Source of the DNA: JAFDWI01 sp964449375
GTDB taxonomy: Bacteria; Actinomycetota; Acidimicrobiia; Acidimicrobiales; Iamiaceae
Direction: 5' to 3'
Length of the DNA stretch: 64,000 bases
Assembly: GCA_964449375.1 (NCBI GenBank)
Contig: CAYVAS010000001.1
Location: 1 to 64,000 of the forward strand
The notes under the pieces were generated by a model. The model had not been told where the DNA came from. It searched no databases and saw only the letters and a list, made by a program, of their open reading frames with translations. A program made the position numbers and the translations under genes. The stretch's first letter is position 1. Every line of letters begins with the position of its first letter. Below are positions 35,671 to 44,083 of this stretch, piece by piece.

Positions 35671-37740
35671 GTGCCCGATCCGGTGACACCTCCCGATCGA
35701 CCCGACGCCGACGGGCCGCGGCGCCGCCCCCTGGCCCACGACCACGCCGGTGAGCCCTACCCGACCGCGATGAGCCCCATGGCCGCCTCGGACCGTCCCG
35801 CGCGCGCGGCCGAGGCGGTGGCGTCGCGGACCACCGAGGAGGAGGCTCGGGACCTGCTCGCGTTGCGGCACGCCAAACGCGGCGACACCGGGGCCTTCGC
35901 CGACCTGTTGCAGGCAAACGACCGCGACGTGCGCGCGTTTCTTGCGGCGCTGGTGGGCGTGGACGACCTCGACGCGGTGGTCACCCAGGTGTACCTGCGG
36001 GCGTTCCGTGGTCTGCCCATCGCCCCGCCCACCTCGCCGCGGATCTGGCTGTTGGGCATCGCGGACGGCGCCGCCCGCGACGTGGCCCGACGGGCCCGTC
36101 AGCATGCGGGAACCGACCCGCTGGACGCGCCGATTCCCCTGGAGCTCCCCGACGAGGAGCGACTGGTGCTGGCGGCGGTCGAGGCGGTGGGGCTGACCCG
36201 CCGGGAGACCGCCCGACTGGTCGCCGGCGGCCTCGAGTCGGTCCAGGAGCTGTTGACGTCGGGACGCCGCCACCCCGGGGTCGCCCTTCCGCTGGAGCCC
36301 GCGCCGGATCACGGACCGCGCTTCTGGGAGGACCTGGGTCGCCGGTTGCTGATCGAACGGTCCGCCCCGGCGGCGTCGGGCCGTCCCCGGACCAGGGAGG
36401 CGAACCGGCCACCGCCCGAGGCCGACGAGGTGACGCCGTCGACGCCGACCGCGTTGGCGGCCCGGGGCATGGCCAGGCGGGTCGAACAGCAGAACCCGAG
36501 GAGCGTTCCCTGGCGCCGGATCGGCGTAGCGGCGGCACTGTTGGTCGGGGTGGCCGCGGTGGTGGGGGTGGCGCTCACGATCGCCGGGCAGGCCACCCGC
36601 CGCGACGCCGGTCTGGGAGAGACGGCGATCAAGACGCTGAACCAGTTGGACGCGGCGCTGGCCCGCAACACCGTTGTGCGTGGCACCGTGCAGATCGAGG
36701 CTCCCGGCTCGGACGTGCTGGCAGACGGTGAGTACCTGTTCGTGCGCTCCAACACCGGTTCGTGGCACCTGAGCGCGACCGACGATTCGCTCGCGGAGGG
36801 CTACGACGTGGCGTCGGCGACCGCGGCGGTGGTGCGGCCCTCCCGGGAGGGCCGGCCGGGTTCGGCCACCGTGCGTACCGGGCTGGCCCCGGGTCCACCC
36901 GAGGCGACCGGCGTGGCGGTGGACACCCCCGGTGACGTGCTCGCCAACGTGATCCGGGCGGTGCGGGGCGGGTCGTCGGGCCGGGTGGCGACCCGCGAGG
37001 TCCCCGTTGAGGATGCGGACGGGTCCGCCGACGGGTCCGGTGACGAGGAGGTGGCGACCCGGTCGGTGTGGGTGGTCACCAGTGATCTGGACGACGGCAT
37101 CGCCTCCTCGGCGTTGTCGGGGGCGGGCAACCTGGGCGAGATCGACGCGGACTCCGCCGAGCTGGTGGCGGACCGGTCCCTTGCCCTGCCCACCCAGCTC
37201 ACCCTGCGCCGCGACGGCGAGGATCTTGTGCGGATCCGCTTCGGTGATCTGTCGATCTCCCAGCAACCGGCGACCTCGTCGTACGCGCCCACGGTGCCCG
37301 CGGGAGTGCAGGCGGACCGTTCCGACGCGGGATTCGAGCCGGTGGCCGCGGGCGAGTTGACCGCCACGGGCACCCGCGGGGTCGCCACGCCGTCGTACCT
37401 GCCCGGTGGGTATGTGCTCGCCGCCGCCGGCGTGCATCCATCGGGGACCACGGTGGTGTGCTACCGCAACGGCTCCCGCCAGCTCGTGCTCACGACACGT
37501 CCGTCGCCTCCGGCCGACGAGCGGGCTTCCGATCCCTTCTCGCACCTCGTCGAGGAGGAGGGCGCCGACGCCGAGCCGGAGTCGGTTGAGATCTCTTCGG
37601 GGGTTCTCGCCGGCTCCGACGCCTACGCCTCGGAGCGTGAGCCGCGCCATGTGTGGGTGAACGGTCCGCGGTTTCAGGCGATCGCGGCGGGGGACCCTCC
37701 CATGGCCCAGTTGGTCGACGTGGTCAGTTCGCTGCGCTGA
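35671..37740 (+). CDS. Sigma-factor-like protein fused to a transmembrane segment and extracytoplasmic domain
   Basis: A 689-aa protein. Residues 62-143 match ECF sigma region 2 (LRHAKRGDTGAFADLL, VVTQVYLRAFRGL, SPRIWLLGIADGAARDVARR). Residues 158-202 look like a weak region 4 helix-turn-helix. After a Pro-rich linker, one transmembrane helix (about 284-306) leads to a domain of about 380 aa outside. That domain starts with LNQLDAALARNTVVRGTVQI, like the LolA-fold part of RseB/MucB proteins. It ends with a segment resembling DUF4367/MucB C-termini (PSYLPGGYVLAAAG). The domain assignments outside are an inference. GTG 35671 has GGGAGA seven bases upstream; GTG 35632 and ATG 35770 are alternatives. 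Sigma and sensor in one chain would be a one-component membrane switch. Confidence 0.7.
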   Translation: MPDPVTPPDRPDADGPRRRPLAHDHAGEPYPTAMSPMAASDRPARAAEAVASRTTEEEARDLLALRHAKRGDTGAFADLLQANDRDVRAFLAALVGVDDLDAVVTQVYLRAFRGLPIAPPTSPRIWLLGIADGAARDVARRARQHAGTDPLDAPIPLELPDEERLVLAAVEAVGLTRRETARLVAGGLESVQELLTSGRRHPGVALPLEPAPDHGPRFWEDLGRRLLIERSAPAASGRPRTREANRPPPEADEVTPSTPTALAARGMARRVEQQNPRSVPWRRIGVAAALLVGVAAVVGVALTIAGQATRRDAGLGETAIKTLNQLDAALARNTVVRGTVQIEAPGSDVLADGEYLFVRSNTGSWHLSATDDSLAEGYDVASATAAVVRPSREGRPGSATVRTGLAPGPPEATGVAVDTPGDVLANVIRAVRGGSSGRVATREVPVEDADGSADGSGDEEVATRSVWVVTSDLDDGIASSALSGAGNLGEIDADSAELVADRSLALPTQLTLRRDGEDLVRIRFGDLSISQQPATSSYAPTVPAGVQADRSDAGFEPVAAGELTATGTRGVATPSYLPGGYVLAAAGVHPSGTTVVCYRNGSRQLVLTTRPSPPADERASDPFSHLVEEEGADAEPESVEISSGVLAGSDAYASEREPRHVWVNGPRFQAIAAGDPPMAQLVDVVSSLR

Positions 37741-37772
37741 ACGCAGCCGGTCGGCGGCCTCGACCATGGCGG

Positions 37773-37862
37773 TGGTGCCCGGAGCGGGTCTCGAACCCGC
37801 ACGGCCCGGGGTGGGCCAGAGGGGTTTAAGCCCTCCGCGTCTACCAGTTCCGCCATCCGGGC
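37773..37862 (-). tRNA. tRNA-Leu (anticodon UAA)
   Basis: The minus strand folds into a class II tRNA. The acceptor GCCCGGA pairs with TCCGGGC, and the anticodon loop is CTTAAAC. A variable arm suits tRNA-Leu, and the T-loop is TTCGAGA. Discriminator A and an encoded CCA follow (body 37776-37862, CCA 37773-37775). It decodes UUA, a codon that is rare in this GC-rich genome. Confidence 0.95.
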
Positions 37863-37929
37863 AGCACCTAGGACGCTACCGTGCCGTGCGCCCCGCTCGC
37901 CGCGCTCGGGGTACCGCCCCGCTGGCCGG

Positions 37930-38250
37930 TCAGGCGGCGTGGGCCGTGCCGGGTCCGGCCGACAGCGCCTCCCACAGCGTGGTGCGCACCCGGGTCGCCT
38001 CGGAACCGTCGAGGCCGTTTGCGACGATCACGCCTTCGACCATGTCGGCCACCACGGCACCCAACGGGCGGCCTTCCAGGCGCACCGACACCGTGGTCCA
38101 GCCGCTCCGGGTCCGGCGGACGGTCCGTTCAGCTCCGGGGATCCGGGGTGGGCTCCGGAACGTCGGGGTGGTCAGCCCCAGGGTGCGGGCGGCGGCACCC
38201 AGCGATCTGGCTGCAGTGGCGAAATCGAGGGAGTTGGCGGTCTCGGTCAT
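37930..38250 (-). CDS. Small uncharacterised protein
   Basis: A 106-aa protein of unknown function. The N-terminal half has FATAARSLGAAARTLGL, an amphipathic helix, then a Pro/Arg-rich stretch. The C-terminal half reads VADMVEGVIVANGLDG and ends in a helix with WEALSAG. ATG 38250 is chosen; a longer in-frame version would overlap the nuclease gene. GGAAG sits close before the ATG. It lies between tRNA-Leu and the OLD nuclease gene, on the same strand as both. Confidence 0.6.
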   Translation of the reverse strand: MTETANSLDFATAARSLGAAARTLGLTTPTFRSPPRIPGAERTVRRTRSGWTTVSVRLEGRPLGAVVADMVEGVIVANGLDGSEATRVRTTLWEALSAGPGTAHAA

Positions 38251-38408
38251 CACTTCCGATGCTGCCAGCCGGGTGTGACACTGCCCCACGGGACGCCCGG
38301 CGGACTCTGGGGGAAACGGCGCCGGGGCGGCCCGTTCGCTCCAGTTTCGGGTGAGGGTGACCGGCCACTGGTGGTCCCCCACTGCCCCCTCGAGTTCGTG
38401 GTCGACAA

Positions 38409-40229
38409 CTACGGAACCTTCTTTGGGAGCGGGTCGAGCCCGGCGCCGATCCGGATCTTGCGCAGCAGCTCGATCCACTTCACCGCGTCCTTCGCCGAGG
38501 CGTGGTCCTCGAGGAACGGGATGAAGCGTTCCTTGGCGCGGTCGGTGAGGTCGTGGTGCCAGCCGCCCTCGGGCCGGGGCCGGGACACCTTGGCCGTGTA
38601 CCAGTCCCTGCCGTTGGGATCCTTCGGAGGAAGCTCGGCGAAGAACTTCCCGTAGAGCTCGTCGGGCCAGAGGTCCTCGGCCTCGTACCCGAAGGTCCGC
38701 GGCGCGTCCCGGAACGCGTGCCGGTAACTGAACAGCGTCTTCTGCTCGACCCAGTCGCCGGTCTTGTTCCGGATTCGGGCCAGCGTCGCGGCCGCCTCAC
38801 GACCCGGTTCGTCGTTGTCGAGGAGCACCGCCACGCTGGTCGGGGTCACCGAGCGGAGCGTGCTGGCCTGGTTCATCGCCATCGTCGCCCCGCCGATGCC
38901 CCCGACGAATCCGTCGCCCGCGAGCACGATGCGGATGTCTTCCAGCAGCTCCTGGGCGCCGGCGACCTCGGCGGCGATCTCGATGTAGCGGCGGTCGGTG
39001 AACCCCTCCACCACCAGAATCAGCCGACAGCCCTGCGAGAGCTGGGCGGTACGGTCGAGCCAGTGGGCGTAGGTGGGATCGGGATACAGGTCGACGAGGG
39101 CCCTGGCCAACCCGTCACTTCCCACACTCGTCGATCTGAGAATCGTCGCGCCCTCGGCGCTCTTGGCCACCGAAAACGCTCGGGAGTCTGCGGTCCGCGA
39201 CACCACGTGCGGCGAGTGGGTCGTGATCAGCAGGGACACTCGGCTGTTGGCCGCCAGTTCATCCAGGTCGGTCCGGAGTGTCTCCTGGGCGGCCGGGTGC
39301 AGGAACGACTCGGGTTCTTCCACCGCGAACAGGAACGACCGGTTGCCGCTGGTGGCGAGATGACGCAGCATCGCGATGATCAGACCGCCACGAACCCCGG
39401 TTCCCTTGTCGGCCAGATCCGTCACCGCCCGGTCGGCCACATCGATCCGCATGTACTCGAGGGTCTCGTCCAGGGAGCGGACGTCCGGTGACAGGGTGAC
39501 GCCGCAGATCTCGGGAAACAGATCGTGCAGTTCCGCGCCGATCCGTTCGGTCAAGGGCCGGAGCAGCACCGACCGGAGCGCGTCGACATAGGCGGTTCGG
39601 TGCCCCAGCGCCGCATCGTACGAATCGGCCATGTGTCGCCTCAGGACGCTGCCCAGGATGTCGCGGAACCGGCCCTCCATGAGGCTCTCGAGGGATTCGC
39701 CGCTGCGGATGAGCACGAAATGAAAACACTCGCGGAACTTGGCGAACGCCTTCTGGGCGAGGTCGTCCTGGGAACTCAGCTTTCGCGCCCCGACGCCGCT
39801 CACGACGAACGATTCGTGGCGGACCCCTTCGGTCGATCCCACCTTGCTCTCGATCCTCACCCGCAGCTTGATCACGCCCCGGGACGCGCTGGTCGTCGTG
39901 AGCCGCGGGTTGACCGCCCGCTCGTACTCGTCGAGATACCGCAGCAGGGTCTTCTCGCTGCTCGTGCGGCCGGCTTCGGGAACTTCGAAGGTCAAGGTGA
40001 CCGTCGGCTTGGCCCAGGTGAGCCATTCGGGTGAGTCGAGCTTCCGGTCGAACACGAAGTCGGGGTCGAGCGCGAAGGCGAGCGCCCGGAGGATGTTCGA
40101 CTTGCCGACGTTGTTGGGGCCGATGATGGCGTTCACCCCGGAGCCGAGTTCCAGGCTGAAGGGACCGCGCCCGTCGTTGTCGTGGGCGATCGAGCGGTAG
40201 TTCCTCACGTCGATGCGTGCGAGCTTCAC
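38409..40229 (-). CDS. OLD-family ATPase/TOPRIM nuclease
   Basis: A 606-aa protein. The N-terminal ABC/SMC-type ATPase has Walker A GPNNVGKS at 37-44, Walker B FLFAVEEPESFLHP and the H-loop TTHSPHVV. The C-terminal TOPRIM domain shows LVVEGFTDRRY (Glu) and LLDNDEPG (Asp-x-Asp). OLD nucleases cut DNA and protect cells from phage or foreign DNA; class 2 members (GajA) work with a UvrD-like GajB. No helicase lies next to it, so a stand-alone class 1-type role is likelier. GTG 40229 is the start. It is flanked by unrelated genes and no integrase. Confidence 0.88.
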   Translation of the reverse strand: MKLARIDVRNYRSIAHDNDGRGPFSLELGSGVNAIIGPNNVGKSNILRALAFALDPDFVFDRKLDSPEWLTWAKPTVTLTFEVPEAGRTSSEKTLLRYLDEYERAVNPRLTTTSASRGVIKLRVRIESKVGSTEGVRHESFVVSGVGARKLSSQDDLAQKAFAKFRECFHFVLIRSGESLESLMEGRFRDILGSVLRRHMADSYDAALGHRTAYVDALRSVLLRPLTERIGAELHDLFPEICGVTLSPDVRSLDETLEYMRIDVADRAVTDLADKGTGVRGGLIIAMLRHLATSGNRSFLFAVEEPESFLHPAAQETLRTDLDELAANSRVSLLITTHSPHVVSRTADSRAFSVAKSAEGATILRSTSVGSDGLARALVDLYPDPTYAHWLDRTAQLSQGCRLILVVEGFTDRRYIEIAAEVAGAQELLEDIRIVLAGDGFVGGIGGATMAMNQASTLRSVTPTSVAVLLDNDEPGREAAATLARIRNKTGDWVEQKTLFSYRHAFRDAPRTFGYEAEDLWPDELYGKFFAELPPKDPNGRDWYTAKVSRPRPEGGWHHDLTDRAKERFIPFLEDHASAKDAVKWIELLRKIRIGAGLDPLPKKVP

Positions 40230-40350
40230 CGTCGACCATTCCGGTGCCGCCGGGTGCGACCTGTCGGGGTCCTGGACGCCACCGGGTTCCCTCCTCGGCG
40301 AGACGACTTGGCGCCCCCTGCACCGTAGTCAACGTTCGGGGACGCCTCGG

Positions 40351-40962
40351 CTAGGTGCCGCGCGGGGTGGTCTGCGGCCCGCCACCGGCGCGTCGGAGCC
40401 ACCACCGGACGAGTCCAACGGTTCCGATCACGACCACCGCGAGGCCCACAGCCACCGGCGCGAAGCGAGTCCAGGATTCGTCCCCACCGAGGGTCGCACC
40501 GCCCGGCAGCGGGTCGGTCCCCTCACCGAAACTCACGGGAACGGGACTGCTTGCGAGCGGACGGGTTCCCGAACACAGGCCACTCCAGTACTCGCCCTCG
40601 TCGAGGTCGACGTCGAAAAGTCCATCGGGGCTGGTCGCGAAAACGAGGTACGGGCCCGGTCCTTGGAGTGCGAGACCACACGAAGCGCCGTAGGCGCTGG
40701 TGACGATCGTCTGGTTGGCGGTGACGGCGCCTTCGTAGACACGGTCGACGGCGAAGAGAATGCGAAGCTCGCGGTCCGACTGGCGTTTCTCGGCGACCGT
40801 GCCGGTGAACACGGCCGAGGAGTGGTCGTAGGCCTCGCGCTCGGTGACCATCCCACACGAACACGCTCCGGCTGGTGGCGCGGCGACCAGCGACCAGACG
40901 CTGGCAACGCCCAGAGCCGCAACCATGGCCCCTACGGCCGCGATCCGTCGTGCGACGACCAT
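40351..40962 (-). CDS. Secreted NTR/TIMP-like domain protein with C-terminal anchor
   Basis: About 203 aa. A signal peptide (about 1-33) ends just before ACSCGMVTEREAYDHSSAVF. A Cys-x-Cys right at the mature N-terminus, VFTGTV, a later CGLALQGPGPYLVFA and a final LCSGT are the pattern of bacterial netrin/TIMP-like domains. A hydrophobic segment near the C-terminus (VGLAVVVIGTVGLVRWW) would anchor it in the membrane. The function of bacterial members is unknown. ATG 40962 is preferred over ATG 40965. Confidence 0.8.
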   Translation of the reverse strand: MVVARRIAAVGAMVAALGVASVWSLVAAPPAGACSCGMVTEREAYDHSSAVFTGTVAEKRQSDRELRILFAVDRVYEGAVTANQTIVTSAYGASCGLALQGPGPYLVFATSPDGLFDVDLDEGEYWSGLCSGTRPLASSPVPVSFGEGTDPLPGGATLGGDESWTRFAPVAVGLAVVVIGTVGLVRWWLRRAGGGPQTTPRGT

Positions 40963-41069
40963 CACGGTGAACCTACACCCGACCGTCGGGGACCGCTCGG
41001 GTTGGCCGGTCCCGACCGACGCCGGGTCTCGACCAGGGGCGCGGTCCGCCGTCGTAGCCTGGGCCGGCG

Positions 41070-42011
41070 ATGCCGGTCGACCAGAACCTCAACCCCGCCC
41101 AGCGAGCCACCCTCGGTGTGCTCGGCGCGGGCGACACCGACGCCCGGGTCGACTTCGGCCCCGATCTGGCCGACGAGCTGCGCGCCCGGCTCGATCACGA
41201 CCTCGCCGAGGTCGCCGCGCACCACGAACCGGACCGACCCCTGGTGGTCACCAAGTACCTGTTGAACGGCGTGCACGGCTGCCAGGCCCGCTTCCTGCAC
41301 GAACGCGACCGACCCTTCGAACCGTCCATCCCGATCGTGCGCGGCTCCATCGCCCACAAGGCCATCGAGCTGGCCGTGCACTGGCCCGGTCCCCCGCTGC
41401 CCCTCGACCTGGTCGACGAGGCGCTGGCCCGGGTCCGAAACGCCGACCACTGGGCCGCGGACTTCCTGGTCGGTCTGGCTCCTGGCGACCTGGCCGAACT
41501 GCGCGGCGCGGTCGTCGAACTGGTGAACGCCTTTCTGGAGTCGTGGCCGCCGTTGCAGCCCGCTATGCGGCCCGCCACCGAGGCACGCCTGTGGGCCGAG
41601 GTCGCGGACCGGCGCATCTCGCTGCGCGGCCAGGCCGACCTGACCCTGGGCCAGCCGATCGGCTCGGGCAGCCGGGCCCGCAAGATCATCGTGGACTACA
41701 AGACCGGCGGCCGTTCGCCCGAGCACCGCTCCGACCTGCGCTTCTACGCGCTGGTGGAGACCCTCAAGCTCGGAGTTCCGCCACGTCTGCTGGTCACCGC
41801 GTACCTGACCACGGCGACGTTGGAGTCAGAGCCGGTCACCGCGGAGCTGCTGCACGCCACCGTGGCCCGGGTCGTGGACGGTGTGCGCGGCCTGCACGAG
41901 CTGACCACCGGTTCCGCCGAGGCGATCCGTCGACCGTCGGTCGCCTGTCGCTGGTGTGAGTTGTTGGCCGACTGCGCGGTGGGCACATCGTTCCTCGAGG
42001 ACGACCGATAG
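41070..42011 (+). CDS. PD-(D/E)XK nuclease-family protein with probable 4Fe-4S cluster
   Basis: A 313-aa RecB/Cas4-like protein. The nuclease core shows a His/Lys-bearing helix (GSIAHKAIEL), RGQADLTLG with the Asp and IVDYKTG with the Lys. Cys71 near the N-terminus and Cys293, Cys296 and Cys302 at the end give the one-plus-three pattern of Cas4, AddB and exonuclease V iron-sulfur clusters. No CRISPR, helicase or recombinase gene is adjacent, so a DNA repair exonuclease is the best guess. It lies 10 bp upstream of the acyltransferase gene. Confidence 0.88.
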   Translation: MPVDQNLNPAQRATLGVLGAGDTDARVDFGPDLADELRARLDHDLAEVAAHHEPDRPLVVTKYLLNGVHGCQARFLHERDRPFEPSIPIVRGSIAHKAIELAVHWPGPPLPLDLVDEALARVRNADHWAADFLVGLAPGDLAELRGAVVELVNAFLESWPPLQPAMRPATEARLWAEVADRRISLRGQADLTLGQPIGSGSRARKIIVDYKTGGRSPEHRSDLRFYALVETLKLGVPPRLLVTAYLTTATLESEPVTAELLHATVARVVDGVRGLHELTTGSAEAIRRPSVACRWCELLADCAVGTSFLEDDR

Positions 42012-42021
42012 CATCCCGGTG

Positions 42022-43011
42022 ATGTCTCCGGCCGCCGAACGCCAGAGCCCCAATGGGAGGGCGCGCAAGCGGACCACCAGCGGGACGACCAAGAAGACCA
42101 GGACGGCCACCTCGACCAAAGCGCGCGCCAAGAGCCCGAAGGCCGCGACCACCGAACTGGTGCCGGTTCTCCGACCGACCCGGGACGACCCGCTGGACAA
42201 CGCGCCGGCCGACCCGGACCGGCTTTCCGACGTCGACGAATGGGGCCGCTCCGAACGGATGCGCTCACTGGTCCGCCGGGCTTATGACCCGCTGTACTCC
42301 AAGTGGTTCCGGGTCTCCTGGGAAGGCCTGGAACGCATCCCCACCAGCGGTGGTGCGCTCATGGTCGCCAACCACGCCGGCGCGATCCCCTCGGACGCGC
42401 CCGCGATCATGCACGGCATCGAAAAGGAGCTGCACCGGCCCGTCTACGGCCTCGCCGACCACGTGTTCCGCACCCTTCCCGTCATCGGCACCCTGTGGGC
42501 CCGCAGCGGCGGGGTGGTGGCCCATCCCATGAACGCCTACCGGTTGCTGCGCGAGCAACAGCAGCTCGCGCTGGTCTTTCCCGAGGGCACCAAGGGGCCC
42601 TCCAAGCACATGTCCGAGCGCTACCGGCTGCGGCGCTTCGGCCGCGGCGGCTTCGTCGAGATCGCCATGCGCGCCGGGGTGCCGGTGATCCCGCTGGCGG
42701 TGGTCGGCGCCGAGGAGTCCATGCCGATCGTGGCCCGGGTGCCTGCGCTGTCCAAGGCGCTGGGGCTGCCCTACTTCCCCATCACCGCCAACATGGCCCT
42801 GGCCCCGGTCCTGGGTCCGTTGTCGGCGGTGGCCTACTTTCCCGCCAAGTTCACGATCCGGGTGCTCGAACCGGTGACCTTCGACGTCGAACCCGACCAA
42901 CCCCGCTACTCGCGTAGCCGCATCATGGACGCCTCCGAGGCGATCCGCGACCAGATCCAGACCGCGCTCTACGACATGCTCCGCACCCGCCGATCGGTCT
43001 GGTTCGGATGA
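42022..43011 (+). CDS. PlsC-type lysophospholipid acyltransferase
   Basis: A 329-aa protein. The first 70 residues are Lys/Thr/Arg-rich and disordered. The acyltransferase domain has VANHAGAIPSD (catalytic His and Asp with the wider spacing seen in mycobacterial relatives) and LVFPEGTKGPSK for the acyl acceptor site. It would acylate lysophosphatidate or a related lipid at the membrane. Pairing with the next gene, an epimerase, mirrors Rv0502-Rv0501 of M. tuberculosis. ATG 42022 was chosen over upstream frames that overlap the nuclease gene. Confidence 0.9.
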   Translation: MSPAAERQSPNGRARKRTTSGTTKKTRTATSTKARAKSPKAATTELVPVLRPTRDDPLDNAPADPDRLSDVDEWGRSERMRSLVRRAYDPLYSKWFRVSWEGLERIPTSGGALMVANHAGAIPSDAPAIMHGIEKELHRPVYGLADHVFRTLPVIGTLWARSGGVVAHPMNAYRLLREQQQLALVFPEGTKGPSKHMSERYRLRRFGRGGFVEIAMRAGVPVIPLAVVGAEESMPIVARVPALSKALGLPYFPITANMALAPVLGPLSAVAYFPAKFTIRVLEPVTFDVEPDQPRYSRSRIMDASEAIRDQIQTALYDMLRTRRSVWFG

Positions 43012-43024
43012 GGGGGACGCGCTG

Positions 43025-44080
43025 ATGGGACGCCGCATCCTGATCACCGGGTTGGGTACCTTCTGGGGCGGCCGGGTCGCCCAGGCCCTGGAGGCCCAGG
43101 ACGACATCGACGTCATCGTCGGTCTCGACCGGACCGGTCCCAAGGTCCCCCTGGAACGCACCGAGTTCGTGCGTTCCGACGAGGAGTACTCGATCCTGGC
43201 CCGGATCGTGGAGGCCGCCCAGATCGACACGATCGTGCACACCTTCCTGGTGGTGGACTCCACCCAGATGCCGGCCCGCCGGATGCACGAGATCAACGTG
43301 ATCGGCACCATGAACCTGTTCGCTGCCGCCGCGGCGGCGAACAGTCCGGTCCGGAACGTCGTGGTCAAGTCCTCGGCGTTGGTCTACGGCTCGGACCCCC
43401 GGGACCCGGTGTGGTTCACCGAAACGACCCGCCGTTCGGCCACGCCCCGCACCCGGGTGGAACGCAACCTCATCGAGGTCGAGTCCTACGTGCGGGACTT
43501 CGCGGTCGACAACCCTCACGTGGTGGTGTCGCTGCTGCGGTTCTCCAACGTGGTGGGCCCCACGATCGTCACGCCCTTCACCAAGGCGCTGCAGCTTCCC
43601 TTGGTGCCCGCGGTGTTCGGGTTCGACCCGCGCTTTCAGCTCGTCCACGAAGACGACGTGATCCGGGCCATCGTGCACGTGCTCGACGAGCGCCTCGCCG
43701 GGATCTTCAACGTCGGCGCCGACGGCATGCTGCCCTGGAGCGAGATCGCCAACATCTGCGGCAAACGCACCATCGCCATGCCGCCCTATGGCACCGGGTT
43801 GGCCGCCGCGCCGCTGCGTGCGCTGGGGGTGGATCTGCCCGACGAGCTGTTGTCGCTGCTGCGTTTCGGCCGGGGGGTCGACAACCGCCGCCTCACCGAG
43901 ACCGGTTTTGCCTACACCCACACCTCTGCCGGGGCGGTACGGGCCTTCGCCGAGGCGATGCGGCTGCGGGCCACCTTCGGCGACACCGACCGGGCCTACC
44001 GTTACGAGCGCGACGTCGAACAGTTCTTCCGTCACTCCCCCGCGGTGATCCGCGACCCCGACCCCTCCCGGACGGGCTGA
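43025..44080 (+). CDS. NAD-dependent epimerase/dehydratase family protein
   Basis: A 351-aa extended SDR. The N-terminal nucleotide motif is atypical (TGLGTFWGG instead of TGxxGxxG). VVKSSALVYGSDP carries the catalytic Ser, but the usual YxxxK is not obvious; RTRVERNLIE stands at that place. It is similar in context to GalE2 (Rv0501), which adjoins a PlsC-like acyltransferase. The substrate is unknown and the lack of a clear Tyr leaves the catalysis uncertain. It is 14 bp downstream of plsC and 4 bp upstream of the hydratase gene, so all three are probably one transcript. Confidence 0.87.
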   Translation: MGRRILITGLGTFWGGRVAQALEAQDDIDVIVGLDRTGPKVPLERTEFVRSDEEYSILARIVEAAQIDTIVHTFLVVDSTQMPARRMHEINVIGTMNLFAAAAAANSPVRNVVVKSSALVYGSDPRDPVWFTETTRRSATPRTRVERNLIEVESYVRDFAVDNPHVVVSLLRFSNVVGPTIVTPFTKALQLPLVPAVFGFDPRFQLVHEDDVIRAIVHVLDERLAGIFNVGADGMLPWSEIANICGKRTIAMPPYGTGLAAAPLRALGVDLPDELLSLLRFGRGVDNRRLTETGFAYTHTSAGAVRAFAEAMRLRATFGDTDRAYRYERDVEQFFRHSPAVIRDPDPSRTG

Positions 44081-44083
44081 GCG

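Noticed and set aside
38409..40229. Gabija defence system
   Set aside because: The nuclease is OLD-like, but no UvrD-type GajB lies next to it.
37773..40229. Genomic island integrated at tRNA-Leu
   Set aside because: No integrase, no repeated tRNA 3' end, and the nuclease lies on the 5' side of the tRNA, not the side where islands insert.
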